From positions 1 through 64,000 of the forward strand of contig JAIVFJ010000244.1 in assembly GCA_025765615.1 (NCBI GenBank): 64,000 nucleotides of DNA, given 5' to 3'. The notes below the pieces were generated by a model. That model saw only the letters and a list, made by a program, of their open reading frames with translations, made no database searches and had not been told where the DNA came from. The position numbers and the translations under genes are program-made. Of this stretch, positions 32,633 to 45,594 are shown one piece after another (position 1 is the first letter of the stretch; the number at the start of each line of letters is the position of its first letter). Source of the stretch: Zopfochytrium polystomum. Its lineage: Eukaryota > Chytridiomycota > Chytridiomycetes > Chytridiales > Chytridiaceae.

Positions 32633-33762
32633 GCAAACGGTTCAAGTCAGAACATTCTTTGTGAATCGTATCTTTCACAGACAGCAATCCAACCACCCAC
32701 ACCCTCACCTGCAACGCCTCGACCAGCCTCAAGGTCTCGTCGACGCTCCTTCCGACGGGCAAATCGTTGACGGTGATCTGCCTCACGACCTGTGCCGGGT
32801 CGATGATGAAGGTGCCGCGCAGCGCGACGCCAATGTCGCCGCCCTTTTCGATGAGCACGCCGTAGTCGGCCGAGATTTGTTTGGTGATGTCGGAGACTTT
32901 TTTTTTAGGTGGTTGTTTTTTGGGGGGGTTGTTGGTCGTTAGTGTCGGAGGGGAGCCCGCTCGGGGTATTATAAGGGGGAAAAAAACTTACGGACGGGGA
33001 TTTTCATGGCGCCGAGGCCGCCTTCTTTGCGGGGCGTGTTGATCCACGCGCTGTGTTTTTGGGGGGGTTTGAAGGATGTCGTTTAGACGGATGGCGAACC
33101 GCGAACAAGGGAGGGGGAGGAAAAACTCACAGGTGGCTGTGCTTCGAGTCGACCGAGGCGGCGACGACCTCTGTGGTAAGTGTTTGAATCGAGAGGGGTT
33201 GTGTTGGGGAAGGGGGAAGGAGGTGGGTTATTGGTGAAGCCCACAAGCATGACGGAGTTCCGAAACTGGCGCGGGAAAGCCCCACAAACGCACCGCATCC
33301 CAGGGCCTTGAACTCGTCGACGCGCTCGGAAAAGGCGATTATTTCGGTGGGGCAAAACGAACGTAAAGTCGAGAGGGTAGAAGAAGAGGACGAGCCATTT
33401 GCCCTTGTAGTCGTCCAGGGAGATGGTCTTGAACTGATGTTTGGGTGTGGTGGTTCGGGTAGCGGCGGTTGTTGTGAGATCGCGCGCAGGTTGCACCGCG
33501 TGCATGTGCAGGAAACAAAAACGCGTGCGCAGGCCCGCGCAGCGACTCCTCACCTCTTGTCCGACGACGGCCTCGGCGGTAAAGTGCGGGGCGGCGTCGC
33601 GGACTTTGGCGATGTACGCGCGAGACTGAGTAGATCGGAGGAGTCCGAGGACGGTGCTGGTGGGGGTGGTGGTGGTGGGTGGCGCTGGTGGACGCCCGGA
33701 GGAGGAAGGGCCGCGAGAGCGAGCGGGGCGGCGAGAGCGGCGGCGGAGCGTCGGGCGAACAT
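32443..33762 (-). CDS. Typical 2-Cys peroxiredoxin, probably mitochondrial
   Basis: Thioredoxin-dependent peroxidase. At least six exons on the minus strand. Ordered blocks: [20 protein letters not shown] (targeting-like presequence), [39 protein letters not shown], the peroxidatic region (FV then [20 protein letters not shown]), [51 protein letters not shown], and the resolving cysteine in GEVCPAGW, ending [13 protein letters not shown] plus YF mark the hyperoxidation-sensitive type. The A4 run at 33354-33357 (T4 in sense) shifts frame exactly at the peroxidatic cysteine codon, and another shift separates the presequence from the mature start. Both look like single-base errors or decay. Confidence 0.85.
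32587..32630. repeat. (GT)n in peroxiredoxin intron
   Basis: GTGTGT tract, read as (CA)n on the coding strand just upstream of the final acceptor. Confidence 0.9.
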
Positions 33763-34047
33763 GATGGATGGATGGATGGATGGATGGAGTGAGTGGAGTG
33801 GATTTCTTTACGAATGAATGAAGGCGGCGGTGGGAGGAGCCGGAAGGGCTGGCACGAAGGTAAGAGGGCGGAGTAGAAGTTCTTCTGCGATCGGACAGAG
33901 AGAGAAAGAGAGAGAGAGAGTAAGTGAGTGAGAGAGAGAGAGAGAGGAGAGAGAGAGAGCGAGAGAGAGACAGAGAGAGAAAGAGAGAGAGTGAATCAGA
34001 CAGACAAGGCGAGAGACAGACAGAGGGTGGTCGTTCTGGCACGAAAA

Positions 34048-34081
<34 letters not shown>

Positions 34082-34094
34082 AGCCCACGCACAA
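33763..34094. promoter_or_regulatory. Shared promoter of peroxiredoxin and AGXT (divergent)
   Basis: 332 bp between the two start codons. It contains a GATG repeat (33760-33790), long GA-rich repeats at 33895-34025 and (CA)n at 34049-34078. No clear TATA box was seen. A nucleosome-free poly-purine promoter is likely. Confidence 0.55.
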
Positions 34095-36259
34095 ATGCGA
34101 TCGATTTTGCCGCTGCTTCTTCAGTCAAGCCGAAGCCGAACCGCCGCCGCGTCCTCGTCGTCGTCGTCGTCGTCGTCGTCTTTCACTGCAATCGCCACTC
34201 GCTCGTCGCGACTGCTCCGTACAGGCCCCCCAGCGTCCGCACCATCATCATCATCATTACAGCACCCTCCGCGCTTGACCGTCCACTCGCCCCTCCTTGA
34301 TAGCCAATCCAAACGAAACATGGCCTCCTCCTCCGGATCCACCGCGGCTGCTCCTCCCCACAGGCTGCTCATGATTCCCGGTCGGTGTGACATATCATCC
34401 TCATCCAACACGCGACTCGCTTTTCTCCGCTAACTGCGAGCATTTTTCTTTCTCCTTCCGCTCCCCCCACTTTGGCAGGCCCCGTCGAGTTCGACGACCA
34501 GGTACGGTAGGAGGAGGCGCGAGAGTGGGACTCTACTTGGTTCGAGAGTGTCACGCGATCGACTCGATCTCATCACTCCAATCCCATGAAATGTCCATCT
34601 CATTTGTTCATCCTCGTTCCTCACGCGCAACAAAAAATGAAATGCGTACGCCCGCGCGACGCCCGCCCCCATCATCGCGGCTCGCTCACCACCCATCCAT
34701 CTATCTGCTGCACAGGTGCTTGCCGCCATGGCCACGCCCGCACTGAGCCACGTCGACCCGTACTTTATCGACAAGTTTGGCTCCGCCCTCGAGCTGCTCC
34801 GCAAAGTGTTTTACGCGCCGGTAAACCTGAACAAAATCGATTCACTTCCTCTTTTGATTGCTGCTCCTTCCTTACTCTGACCTGCAGACCGGCCAACCGT
34901 TCATCGTTGCTGGCTCCGGCACGCTCACGTGGGATGCCACCGCAGCCAACCTCGTCGAGCCAAATGACCCGGTGCTTGTCATCAGGTAATTCACTGTTTC
35001 CCGTCTGCCTGTTCCCATTCCCACGCTGATCCCATCCCCGCCCCCCCTCAATCAATAACCCATCCGTCCACCAGCACCGGCGTCTTTGGCGAGTGGTTCG
35101 GCGAGTGCATCCAGGTATACGGCGGCGACGTGACGTACCTCCGCGCGCCCGCGTTCGGCGACAGGCCGTCGCTGGAGGCGATCGAGGCGGCGCTGCGGCA
35201 GAAAAAATACAAGCTGGTGACGGTGACGCACGTGGACACATCGTCGGGGGTGCTCAACGACGTCAAGGCGGTGGCGGAGGTCGTGCGGCGGGTGTCGCCG
35301 GACACGCTGATCGCGCTGGACGGCGTGTGCTCGGTGGCCGCCGAGGACATTCAGCAAGAAGCGTGGGGCATCGACGTCGTGATGACGGCGTCGCAAAAGG
35401 CGCTGGGCGTGCCGCCGGGCTTGGCCGTGATGGTGGTCAGCCAGCGCGCCTTGGACGTTGCGTTGAACAGGAAAGCCGCACCGTCGACGTACTTTGCGTC
35501 GTTTAAGAAGTGGTGCGTTTTTATTCATTCGAAGTGGATTTTTCTTTTTTATCTACCGGCAAACCAGAAAATTCCTTACTTTCGTAATTAACTATTCCGA
35601 CAACAGGCTCCCCATCATGAAAAAATACGAAGCCCGCCAGCCGTCCTACTTTGCGACGCCCCCCGTGCAGCTGATCCTCGCGCTGCAAGTGTCCCTCACC
35701 CAGTTCGTCCAAGCGCAGCCGTCGGGGACGCTCTCGACGCGCTTCGCCGAGCACGTTGCCGCGTCCGAAAAGGTCAAGGACGTGCTGGAGGGCGAACTGA
35801 AGCTCAAGCTTGTTCCCGTGCGGCGCGAGGTGGCCGCGCACACGCTGACGGCCGTTTACTACCCGGCGGGCGTGGCGCCGGGCGAGTTCCTGGGCAAGGT
35901 CGCGAGCAAAGGGGTCGTGCTGGCCGGCGGCTTGCACCCGGACCACGCGACAAAGTACTTTAGGGTCGGGCACATGAACGTGTCGGCTGTGAAGGACGGC
36001 GAGCTGCAGCACCTCGAGAAGACGCTCAAGGCGATCAAGGAGGCTTTGGCGGTGAGTTTGGCAGTTTGGTTTTCTTTCTATTTTTTTTTTTTTTTTTTTG
36101 GGGCTGTTGCTGCTATTGTTGTTCTTGGTTTGTTGCTCTCTGCTTTATGCCGTCCCAATGCTGATACCATCCCTCGCTTCCCCGTCCGCTTCCCGCCGTG
36201 TCGCACGCAACTGGCATAAACCCCTCCCCCAGGAACTTGGCTACAACGCCCATTTGTGA
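34095..36259 (+). CDS. AGX1: Alanine--glyoxylate aminotransferase
   Basis: PLP enzyme of the AGXT/serine-pyruvate class, making glycine from glyoxylate and alanine. Seven exons: 34095-34380, 34479-34501 (23 nt), 34716-34820, 34888-34985, 35075-35512, 35607-36051, 36233-36259. Motifs: LMIPGPVEFDD near the N-terminus, [22 protein letters not shown], and PLP lysine in [14 protein letters not shown]; ends ELGYNAHL. The first 75 residues are Ser/Arg-rich with no acidic residue, a mitochondrial-type presequence; an internal Met (MASSSGST) would drop it. The C-terminal AHL fits the loose PTS1 consensus [SAC][KRH][LM]. Dual mitochondrial and peroxisomal location is therefore possible. Confidence 0.92.
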
Positions 36260-37525
36260 GGACGCGGTCTTACTGGCAAGCAAGCCCCCCCATCGTCCCT
36301 TTGTTTGCACGAAAGAACAACGAACGGAAGGAGAAAAGAAAAAAAAAAAAAAAAGCTCAAACGACTCGCAGCATCTTGTATTTTTCACTGTCACAAAACT
36401 TGAGCGAGCGCTTTCATTGTGAGTAGCAAGCCCCGCCGCTCAGAGATAGAAGCAAGGAAACTGGGGGAAGGACAAAAGAAGAGGGTCGCCACAAAAAAAA
36501 AGGGTGTCCAATTGAGGTTCAATAGACCTGTCGACAGAAGACATTGGAGCGACCCGGGCGTTGCAGCGGCCGACCCATTCCTGCGATCGAGCGACGGGAC
36601 CGTAACAGCGACCGATCGACTGCAAGCAAAAAGTCGATAGATCGATCGATGGATCGATCCGATTTGGAGTCTTGAACCCCCGAGGTCCCCTGCTAGAGCC
36701 TGAATAGATAGCCCACTTCGGATCCACCTCGCTCGACATTGCGAGTGTTGCGATTTGCGATTGCGAATACGGCGATTGCGAATACTGGCGTACCATGTCT
36801 CCGCTGCGTCATCACTTCATCAATCTTCGCCGTCCAAGGACCCAAGCGATCCCAGTCGCCCACGTCCCATGCCTCTGGCATACACGGTAGTGCCGTCGGC
36901 CACTTGAATCGCTTGGGCGAATATTGATGAAGGGATGGCGCAGCGGAGGACATGCCCCCGTTCGTCGCACTCCAAATCAATATCACGACACTGCAACGGT
37001 TCGCAATGCTCCAAAGGTGTTCAAAGCGCGTTGAGTTGGTCGCGGCTACGCTCGGATTGCTGGGGATCAATTATAAGGAGACTTATTCTCCCGGGCCGAC
37101 GAAAATAAAAAAAAAACTCTGCTCTTTCTAGTATTGTCACGGCGCTGAGAGAGGGCGATTCTTCAGTGGAAGTGAAAGCCTCACGAAATTCTTCTGCTCT
37201 GCGATGGTTTTTGGTTTTTGGTTTCCAACCCTGTCCTGACACAGTCTTCTCCATCCCCTCTCCCTCTCGCGCCCTCTCTCTTACTTTTTATCTTGCTTTA
37301 TATCTTTTCTTTTCTCATCTCTGAGGCTCCCTCTCACTCCCTCTCCCTCGTTTTCTTTCCTTTGCCCTCTCTCTCCCTCCTTCTTCCTCTTTCTTCCTCT
37401 CGAAGCAAAGAACACAAAAAGGGGTGTGCCAACAATGAATTTTTTAATTTCTTCAACGTTTCCCAATTTGCGCGTGAGCGCTTTTTCATAGTGCAATTCA
37501 GCCCGCAAACCCCCCCAGAGATACC
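36260..37525. other. 1.27-kb intergenic with foldback DNA
   Basis: 3' ends of AGXT and lanosterol synthase (convergent). It holds a GATC-rich patch (36636-36660), an imperfect 280-bp foldback (separate entry) and a CT-rich stretch (37250-37400). No gene is supported. Confidence 0.55.
36736..37013. repeat. Imperfect inverted repeat (foldback), about 280 bp
   Basis: Core arms 36801-36830 and 36917-36946 match in inverted orientation with about 27 of 30 bases identical. They continue inward with CCCAAGCGAT (36841) against ATCGCTTGGG (36908). Outward, ATGTCT/CATGTCCT and CATTGCGA words also pair with gaps. It could be a decayed foldback or MITE-type element. Confidence 0.6.
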
Positions 37526-40500
37526 CTACACAATCGGCTCGTTCCCCCACACTTTGGCGTACTTGCCGAGCGCCCACATCGTGAAGATGAACTTGTAGTT
37601 CGGGTAGCCTTGAAAGTTTTTGTTGTTTAAAATGTTTTAATTAATTGACAAGGGGTTAGCCCTGTGCGCAGTACGAGGAAGAACAGATCCAAAGAAAAAA
37701 AAAATACTTACTGATCATGCAATTCTATCCCATCCGAAAACCACGCGGCCGGCAAACGGAACAAGCAAAACGAGAAAAAAAAAATGGCTGGAGTCAGTTA
37801 CCCCCCAACGCAAAAACCAACCGAACGATCAAGCACTCGCCCCGCCAAATATTACCTTATTAAACAACGCCCTCGATCCCTTCCTGCAGCCACTCCCCGT
37901 TGTCCCTCTGCCGCTGCATGACGAGCCGCGCGGCGCGGCGCAGGACGTCTTGTTGCGGGAAGCCGGCGGCGAGGAGCGCGAGCATGGCCCACGAGGTGTT
38001 GACGACCTGGCTGCCGGCGGGGTGCGGGACGTAGGTGTTTGTTTCGCAGGACTGGGTATGGGGGGGTTGGGGTGGTAAGTGGTTAATGGGTGGACGACGG
38101 GGCGAAAGGTGGAAGGCGGAGAGGTACCTTGTACGACTCGCCCCACCCGCCGTCGGGGTTCTGTTTGGACGCCAGGAAGTGGCATGCGCGGCGGACGGGT
38201 TCGCTGCAAACGTGAGAAAGTGGGGGTGAGTGCGTGCGTGTTTTGTGTTTGTGTTAACGTAAAACAACGAAAGAAAAAAAAAACAAAAACAAAAAAACAA
38301 AAAAAACAAAAAAAAAACAAAGAGCAACATTACAAGAAGGCCAGTACCTGTTCTCGTAGTTCATTCCGACCGAGGCCAGGCTCTCGAGCGCAAACAGGGT
38401 GCCGTAGGTGAAGCAGATGGCCCACGAGCCGAACCAGCTGCCGTCGGGTTTTTGCACGTTGAGGATATACTTGACGGCGCGTGCGATGGTTGCGCTAAGA
38501 TTCGCAAAGTGGCATTCTATGAGCAGGAGGAAAGAAAGAAAGAAAACCCCCCACTACTCACTCAATCTCCTTCCTCCGATGGTCGGGGTACACCTCCTTA
38601 AAGGCGCTCAACCCAATCACAACACTCGTCGTGCACTCCGGGTAGCTGTACTCCAACATAATATTCCCAAACACCTCGGCGACGTTCATCCACTCGAGCC
38701 AAAACGGCGCCCTGCGCTTCTCGTAGCTGCCGATGCCGCCGTCGTCGGCGTTCTGCATGGAGAGGAGGACGTTGACGGCGTCGTGGATGCGCGGGGTGGA
38801 GACGGGGTTGGGCAGCTTGAAGGGGAGGTGGTGCTGGAGGAGCAGGACGGCTTTGAGGCCCTCGGCGGTGCAGTCGGAGACGGTGTAGGACTGGTCGCGC
38901 GTGCTGAAGGGGAAGGCGCCCTTGGTGATGTGGCGGTAGCATTTGGAGTGGGGGATTGTCGGGTCTTGTTTGATCTGAATGTCGTTGTTGGAGTGGTCGT
39001 TGTGGTTGGTAGGATTGTCAGTGCGGGGAAAAAAAAAAAAAAAAGAATTGTCACACCACCACCCAAACTCTTCTTCACCTGCGTGACGTCCAAAAAGTGA
39101 ATGGCCTTGTCGAGCGACGCCCTGAACTCTGGCTCGGTGGCGAGGCCGGTCTCAACGAGCGCCGAGATGGCGAACGATGTGTCCCAGAGCTGCGACCCGT
39201 TCGTTCCGTTCATCATCATGCCCTCGGCGCCCTTCCTTGCGTCGCGTTAGTAGCAGCGTGCGCGACGCGTACACGAGTGTGTGTCAGATTTCAACTTGTA
39301 AAACGAGTAAAACGCACCGCGCAACCACCAAAAAACTCACCACAAAAAGTCATTGTTTCTAAAACAATGCTGCCGGAACGACTCGGACTTTGGCCCGTCG
39401 TTGAGCCAGACTACGATTTGGTTCATCACCTTGTTGACCTGTTTTTCGCGTTTACCCCCGCACAAGAAAAGTTAAAAAAAACGAAAATAAGGAAGAATAC
39501 ATTGAGGGTGGGAAGGAACAAAAAAAAAAAAAAGAAGAAGAAGAAGGAGCGGAAATCATCTCACCGGCCCCAGGTCCAAGTACTTTGTGTTCGTGTCCTC
39601 GTAACGGATCTGCCTGAGAGCCTCTGCGATCGCGGGTTTCCGCAGCCACGAGTTTGGGAGCCATTCGTACCATGCCAGGACGCCTTTTTTCCCGATTTGT
39701 TCGATTGTTCGTTTGTTTTGTTACATGGAATTTTTTTTTTGTTGGTTGTTGTTGTTGGTTTTTCGGTAGGGGGTTCCGAGTGAACAAGAGAGAGGGGCGG
39801 TCGGTCGGCGACGTCGAACAAAAAGTTCACATTTTCTCTCGATATTCGCTTTCACGCACCGTTCAAAAAGTCCATAATCTTTGTGTGCGGCGAGTACAGG
39901 TCGACCTTTGCGACGTTGTTGCGCTGCGCGGGCCAGTAGATTTGGTCGTACGGCGTGGTGTAGAGTTCCTAGTGTAAGTTGGTTCGTTTTATGGAAGGGG
40001 ATTTTTTTTTTGATTTGTTACGTTTTTCTGTTTTTCTTGGATGGCTAAACGGGCGTCGAGAAAAAGAAATCGGAAGAAGAAAAAAAAGTCCGCCAACCAG
40101 TGCCTCAACAAGGTTTCAGCGGATTCTATGAAGCATAGAGGGCAATAGGCTTATTGTTACCGCTGAACCTTGTTGAGGGTGATTGCGGATCTTTTTTCTC
40201 CCTTTTTTCCTTTCTTCTTTTGGCGTCTCTCAGCCATCGGCTATCCAAAATGAACTCACCTCGCGCAGCGCCAGGATAAGCGGGTCGACTTTTGCTTGGA
40301 AGCGCACGCCGTACAGGTAGCTCATGGGGAGGTAGACCATTCGCGAGTGCACCCACATGCGGGACGCGTGGATGGGCATGAACTCGGGAATGATCCTGTG
40401 TGGGACGGGGACGGACGTCACGAGGGGCGGGCGAGAACGGGTCGATTGGTGAGTATGGAACTGGCGCGCGCGCGCGTACAACACAGCACACACACCCACA

Positions 40501-41617
40501 CACACATACACACACACACACGCACACGCACATACGCACACACACACACAAACTCACCACAGCTCGGGCGGGATCGAATTGTTGCCGGCCCAGTCATAGA
40601 CGTTGAGCACGGCGAGCCAGAACTTGCCCCATGACGGGACACCCGTGGCGCCGCCGAGCTTGTGGAGCGTGGCGCGGGCCTTGACGCAGACGGGGTCGTC
40701 GGGCGGCACGCCGAGGAGGCGGAGCGCGACGTAGTTGAGCGCCGTGCCAAAGACGGTCGAGACGCCTTCGATGTGGCTTGCGGTGTTGGTGGTTGGGTTT
40801 GTCAAACAAAAAACAAAAGTTGGATGAGCGCTCCTTGTCAAAGTGCCCACATGAGCCGGATCATAGACGACAAGCACACATTCACTCTCACACACCTTCA
40901 CAACACACCCACACTCACTCTCAGGCTCTCACACACACTCACTCACTCGGGGGGCGCAACTCACATTCCCCAACCGCCGTCGTCCTTGTTCGCGCGCGCC
41001 CTCAGGTACTTGACAAGCTCCGCTTTCTGTCCAGGCAGGTAGGGCGCACCCGTGACGTAGTTTGCGATGCACAGGCCCGGGATGAGGAACATGGGCCCGC
41101 CGTACTCGCCGGCCCAGTGGCCGTCGGGCGTCTGCAGCCGCTGGAAGAAGCGGTAGCCGTTTTTGGCCGCGTCGTACGGCGTTTTCGCGCGCTCTAGGGT
41201 CGGCGCGCCCTTGGATGGTTTGTTTTTTTTTTTTTTGTTTGCGGTGGTTGTGGACAAAAAAGTGGTTTGTGCGGGGTGTGGTTGGGCGTGTGGTGGTGCA
41301 GAGAGTTGAGGGAGTGTCAGTCGGCACTCCGAGAGACGCTTGCACGAGGTTGGACTCTCTCTCGTCTCGACGACGCGACTCACGGTGGGGAGGCCCTGCC
41401 AGTACAGGTCGTAGGGCTGCGCGGGGGGCACGTCCTTTTCGTTTTCGCAGTCGCCGTAATAGTGCCACGTCTGTCTACCCTCGTCGACGGCGAGGCGCCA
41501 GCGCAGCGGGTCCGTCGTGGTCGCCGTCGTCGCCGTCGTCGCCGCCGCCGTGGTCGGTGGGTAGACCGGCTTGGGTGGCGCCATTTTCTGCTTTTTGGCG
41601 TTGTTTCGGGCTTTCAT
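37526..41617 (-). CDS. ERG7: Lanosterol synthase (2,3-oxidosqualene cyclase)
   Basis: Cyclises oxidosqualene to lanosterol in the sterol pathway, on ER or lipid-droplet membranes. Fourteen exons (descending): 41617-41394, 41209-40965, 40776-40558, 40395-40260, 39968-39859, 39683-39565, 39438-39341, 39235-39079, 38974-38562, 38494-38348, 38203-38128, 38051-37856, 37724-37712 (13 nt), 37608-37526. Catalytic motif VSDCTAEG lies in exon 9. QW-type repeats include [31 protein letters not shown] and [12 protein letters not shown]. The end reads FNK|NCMIS|YPNYKF...GNEPIV. Exon 12 has one extra base just before FNK (GTTGTTTAATAAG), otherwise giving an early stop. Start could also be the second Met ([10 protein letters not shown]). 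Confidence 0.95.
40103..40178. repeat. Y-shaped inverted repeat in ERG7 intron 4
   Basis: A 19-20 bp stem (40103-40122 with 40160-40178, one bulged T) encloses two further hairpins: TCTATG-AAG-CATAGA (40125-40139) and CAATA-GGCT-TATTG (40143-40156). The whole folds into a Y or T shape. GTG flanks both sides (40100-40102 and 40178-40180 region), a possible 3-bp target duplication. Confidence 0.85.
40481..40551. repeat. (CA)n in ERG7 intron 3
   Basis: Interrupted CA/CG tract. On the coding strand it is (GT)n directly after the GTGAGT donor of exon 3. Confidence 0.9.
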
Positions 41618-41755
41618 TTTTTCTTTTTTTTTGCCTTTTTTTTTGCCCCCTTTTTCATTTTCCTGTTTATTGTTGTTTGGAATGAAACGGGATCAGGCCA
41701 TTACCGTCACTGGAGCTGGTGACCCCGATGGACCGGCGGCTGATACTCGGACACC

Positions 41756-41820
<65 letters not shown>

Positions 41821-42132
41821 CGAAAGAGAAACCGGCTCGGAACTCTGGCGACGGCCCCCCGCTCTGTACGCGAGAGATGTCAGAGCACAGGGGGAGTGAA
41901 TCTCTGCGACTTTGAACACGGGCCGCAAGCGGGACAAGCCTTATACTGCGTTTTTTCAGGCCCGCACTGTTGGGATTTTGGGACTGGGCAAGGGGAACAA
42001 TGAGGGGGCGGTCAACATAAGGGTGGCTTGGGTTGAACCACGATGGAACAAAAAGGAGGGATGGTGGGTGGTGGAACCGAACAAAACTTGAAAAAGAAAA
42101 GACAGTCACACGACACACCCGCTCACTTTGGA
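41618..42132. promoter_or_regulatory. Shared promoter of ERG7 and DBP2 (divergent)
   Basis: 515 bp between the start codons. It contains a (GA)n microsatellite at 41759-41817 and T-runs next to the ERG7 start. No strict TATA box or sterol-regulatory motif was recognised. Confidence 0.5.
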
Positions 42133-44848
<2,716 letters not shown>

Positions 44849-45310
44849 GGGCGAACCTACAGACGCCCCAGTGCACTCGATCCAAGTCACCAACCACTTT
44901 CCGGTCCTACGTTTGTACTTTCGCTTTCTCCGTCTTTTGTATGTTCAGTGCTTTTGTTTTTTTGCACCAAGGCCCCACCAGTTTTATTGGCATTGATTAG
45001 CCTTTTTGCTTTGAAGACCTCCACACTTTGGTTGGTTCATGGTGGAGACCGTTTTCTTCCTTTGCGTGGAATAAGCCACCCCGCCCCCTCCCTTCTGGCT
45101 TCCTCTAATGTTTTGCTTTCCTCGCTTTCCCCTCTTTCCCCTCTTTTGTCTCGATCTTCTGCGAGCCGACAGACTTCCCGCCTGCCCGCCTTTTTGCAAT
45201 AGTGGTAATGAAAAATGAGAATGTGAATGCGCAAAGCGCAGTGATCACGTGGACGAGGGTCATTTTATTTAAATTCAACGCCACTCCGACTTGTCAACTC
45301 TCGTGTCCGA
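44849..45310. other. Intergenic DBP2 to F-box gene
   Basis: Pyrimidine-rich spacer (45090-45190) forming the 3' end of DBP2 and the promoter of the F-box gene. No gene is supported. Confidence 0.5.
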
Positions 45311-45555
45311 ATGACAGAAACAACCTCGAAAACCTCGTCCGTCTCCCCACCCACACTTGCACCAAAGCCCCGCATGTCGTCGGAGGCGAAGGCGAAGACG
45401 ATGACGACTGAGTCCTCGGAGTCGGCGGAGTCGGCGGTGAGCGGCACGACCCTCGCTGCTCCGCGGCGATGGATGAGGAGAAGCGGCTCTTTCGCGGTAA
45501 GGACCATCCGATCCTATTCTCTTGTTCGATCGCTCGTTATTACTCTCTCGCACAC

Positions 45556-45594
<39 letters not shown>

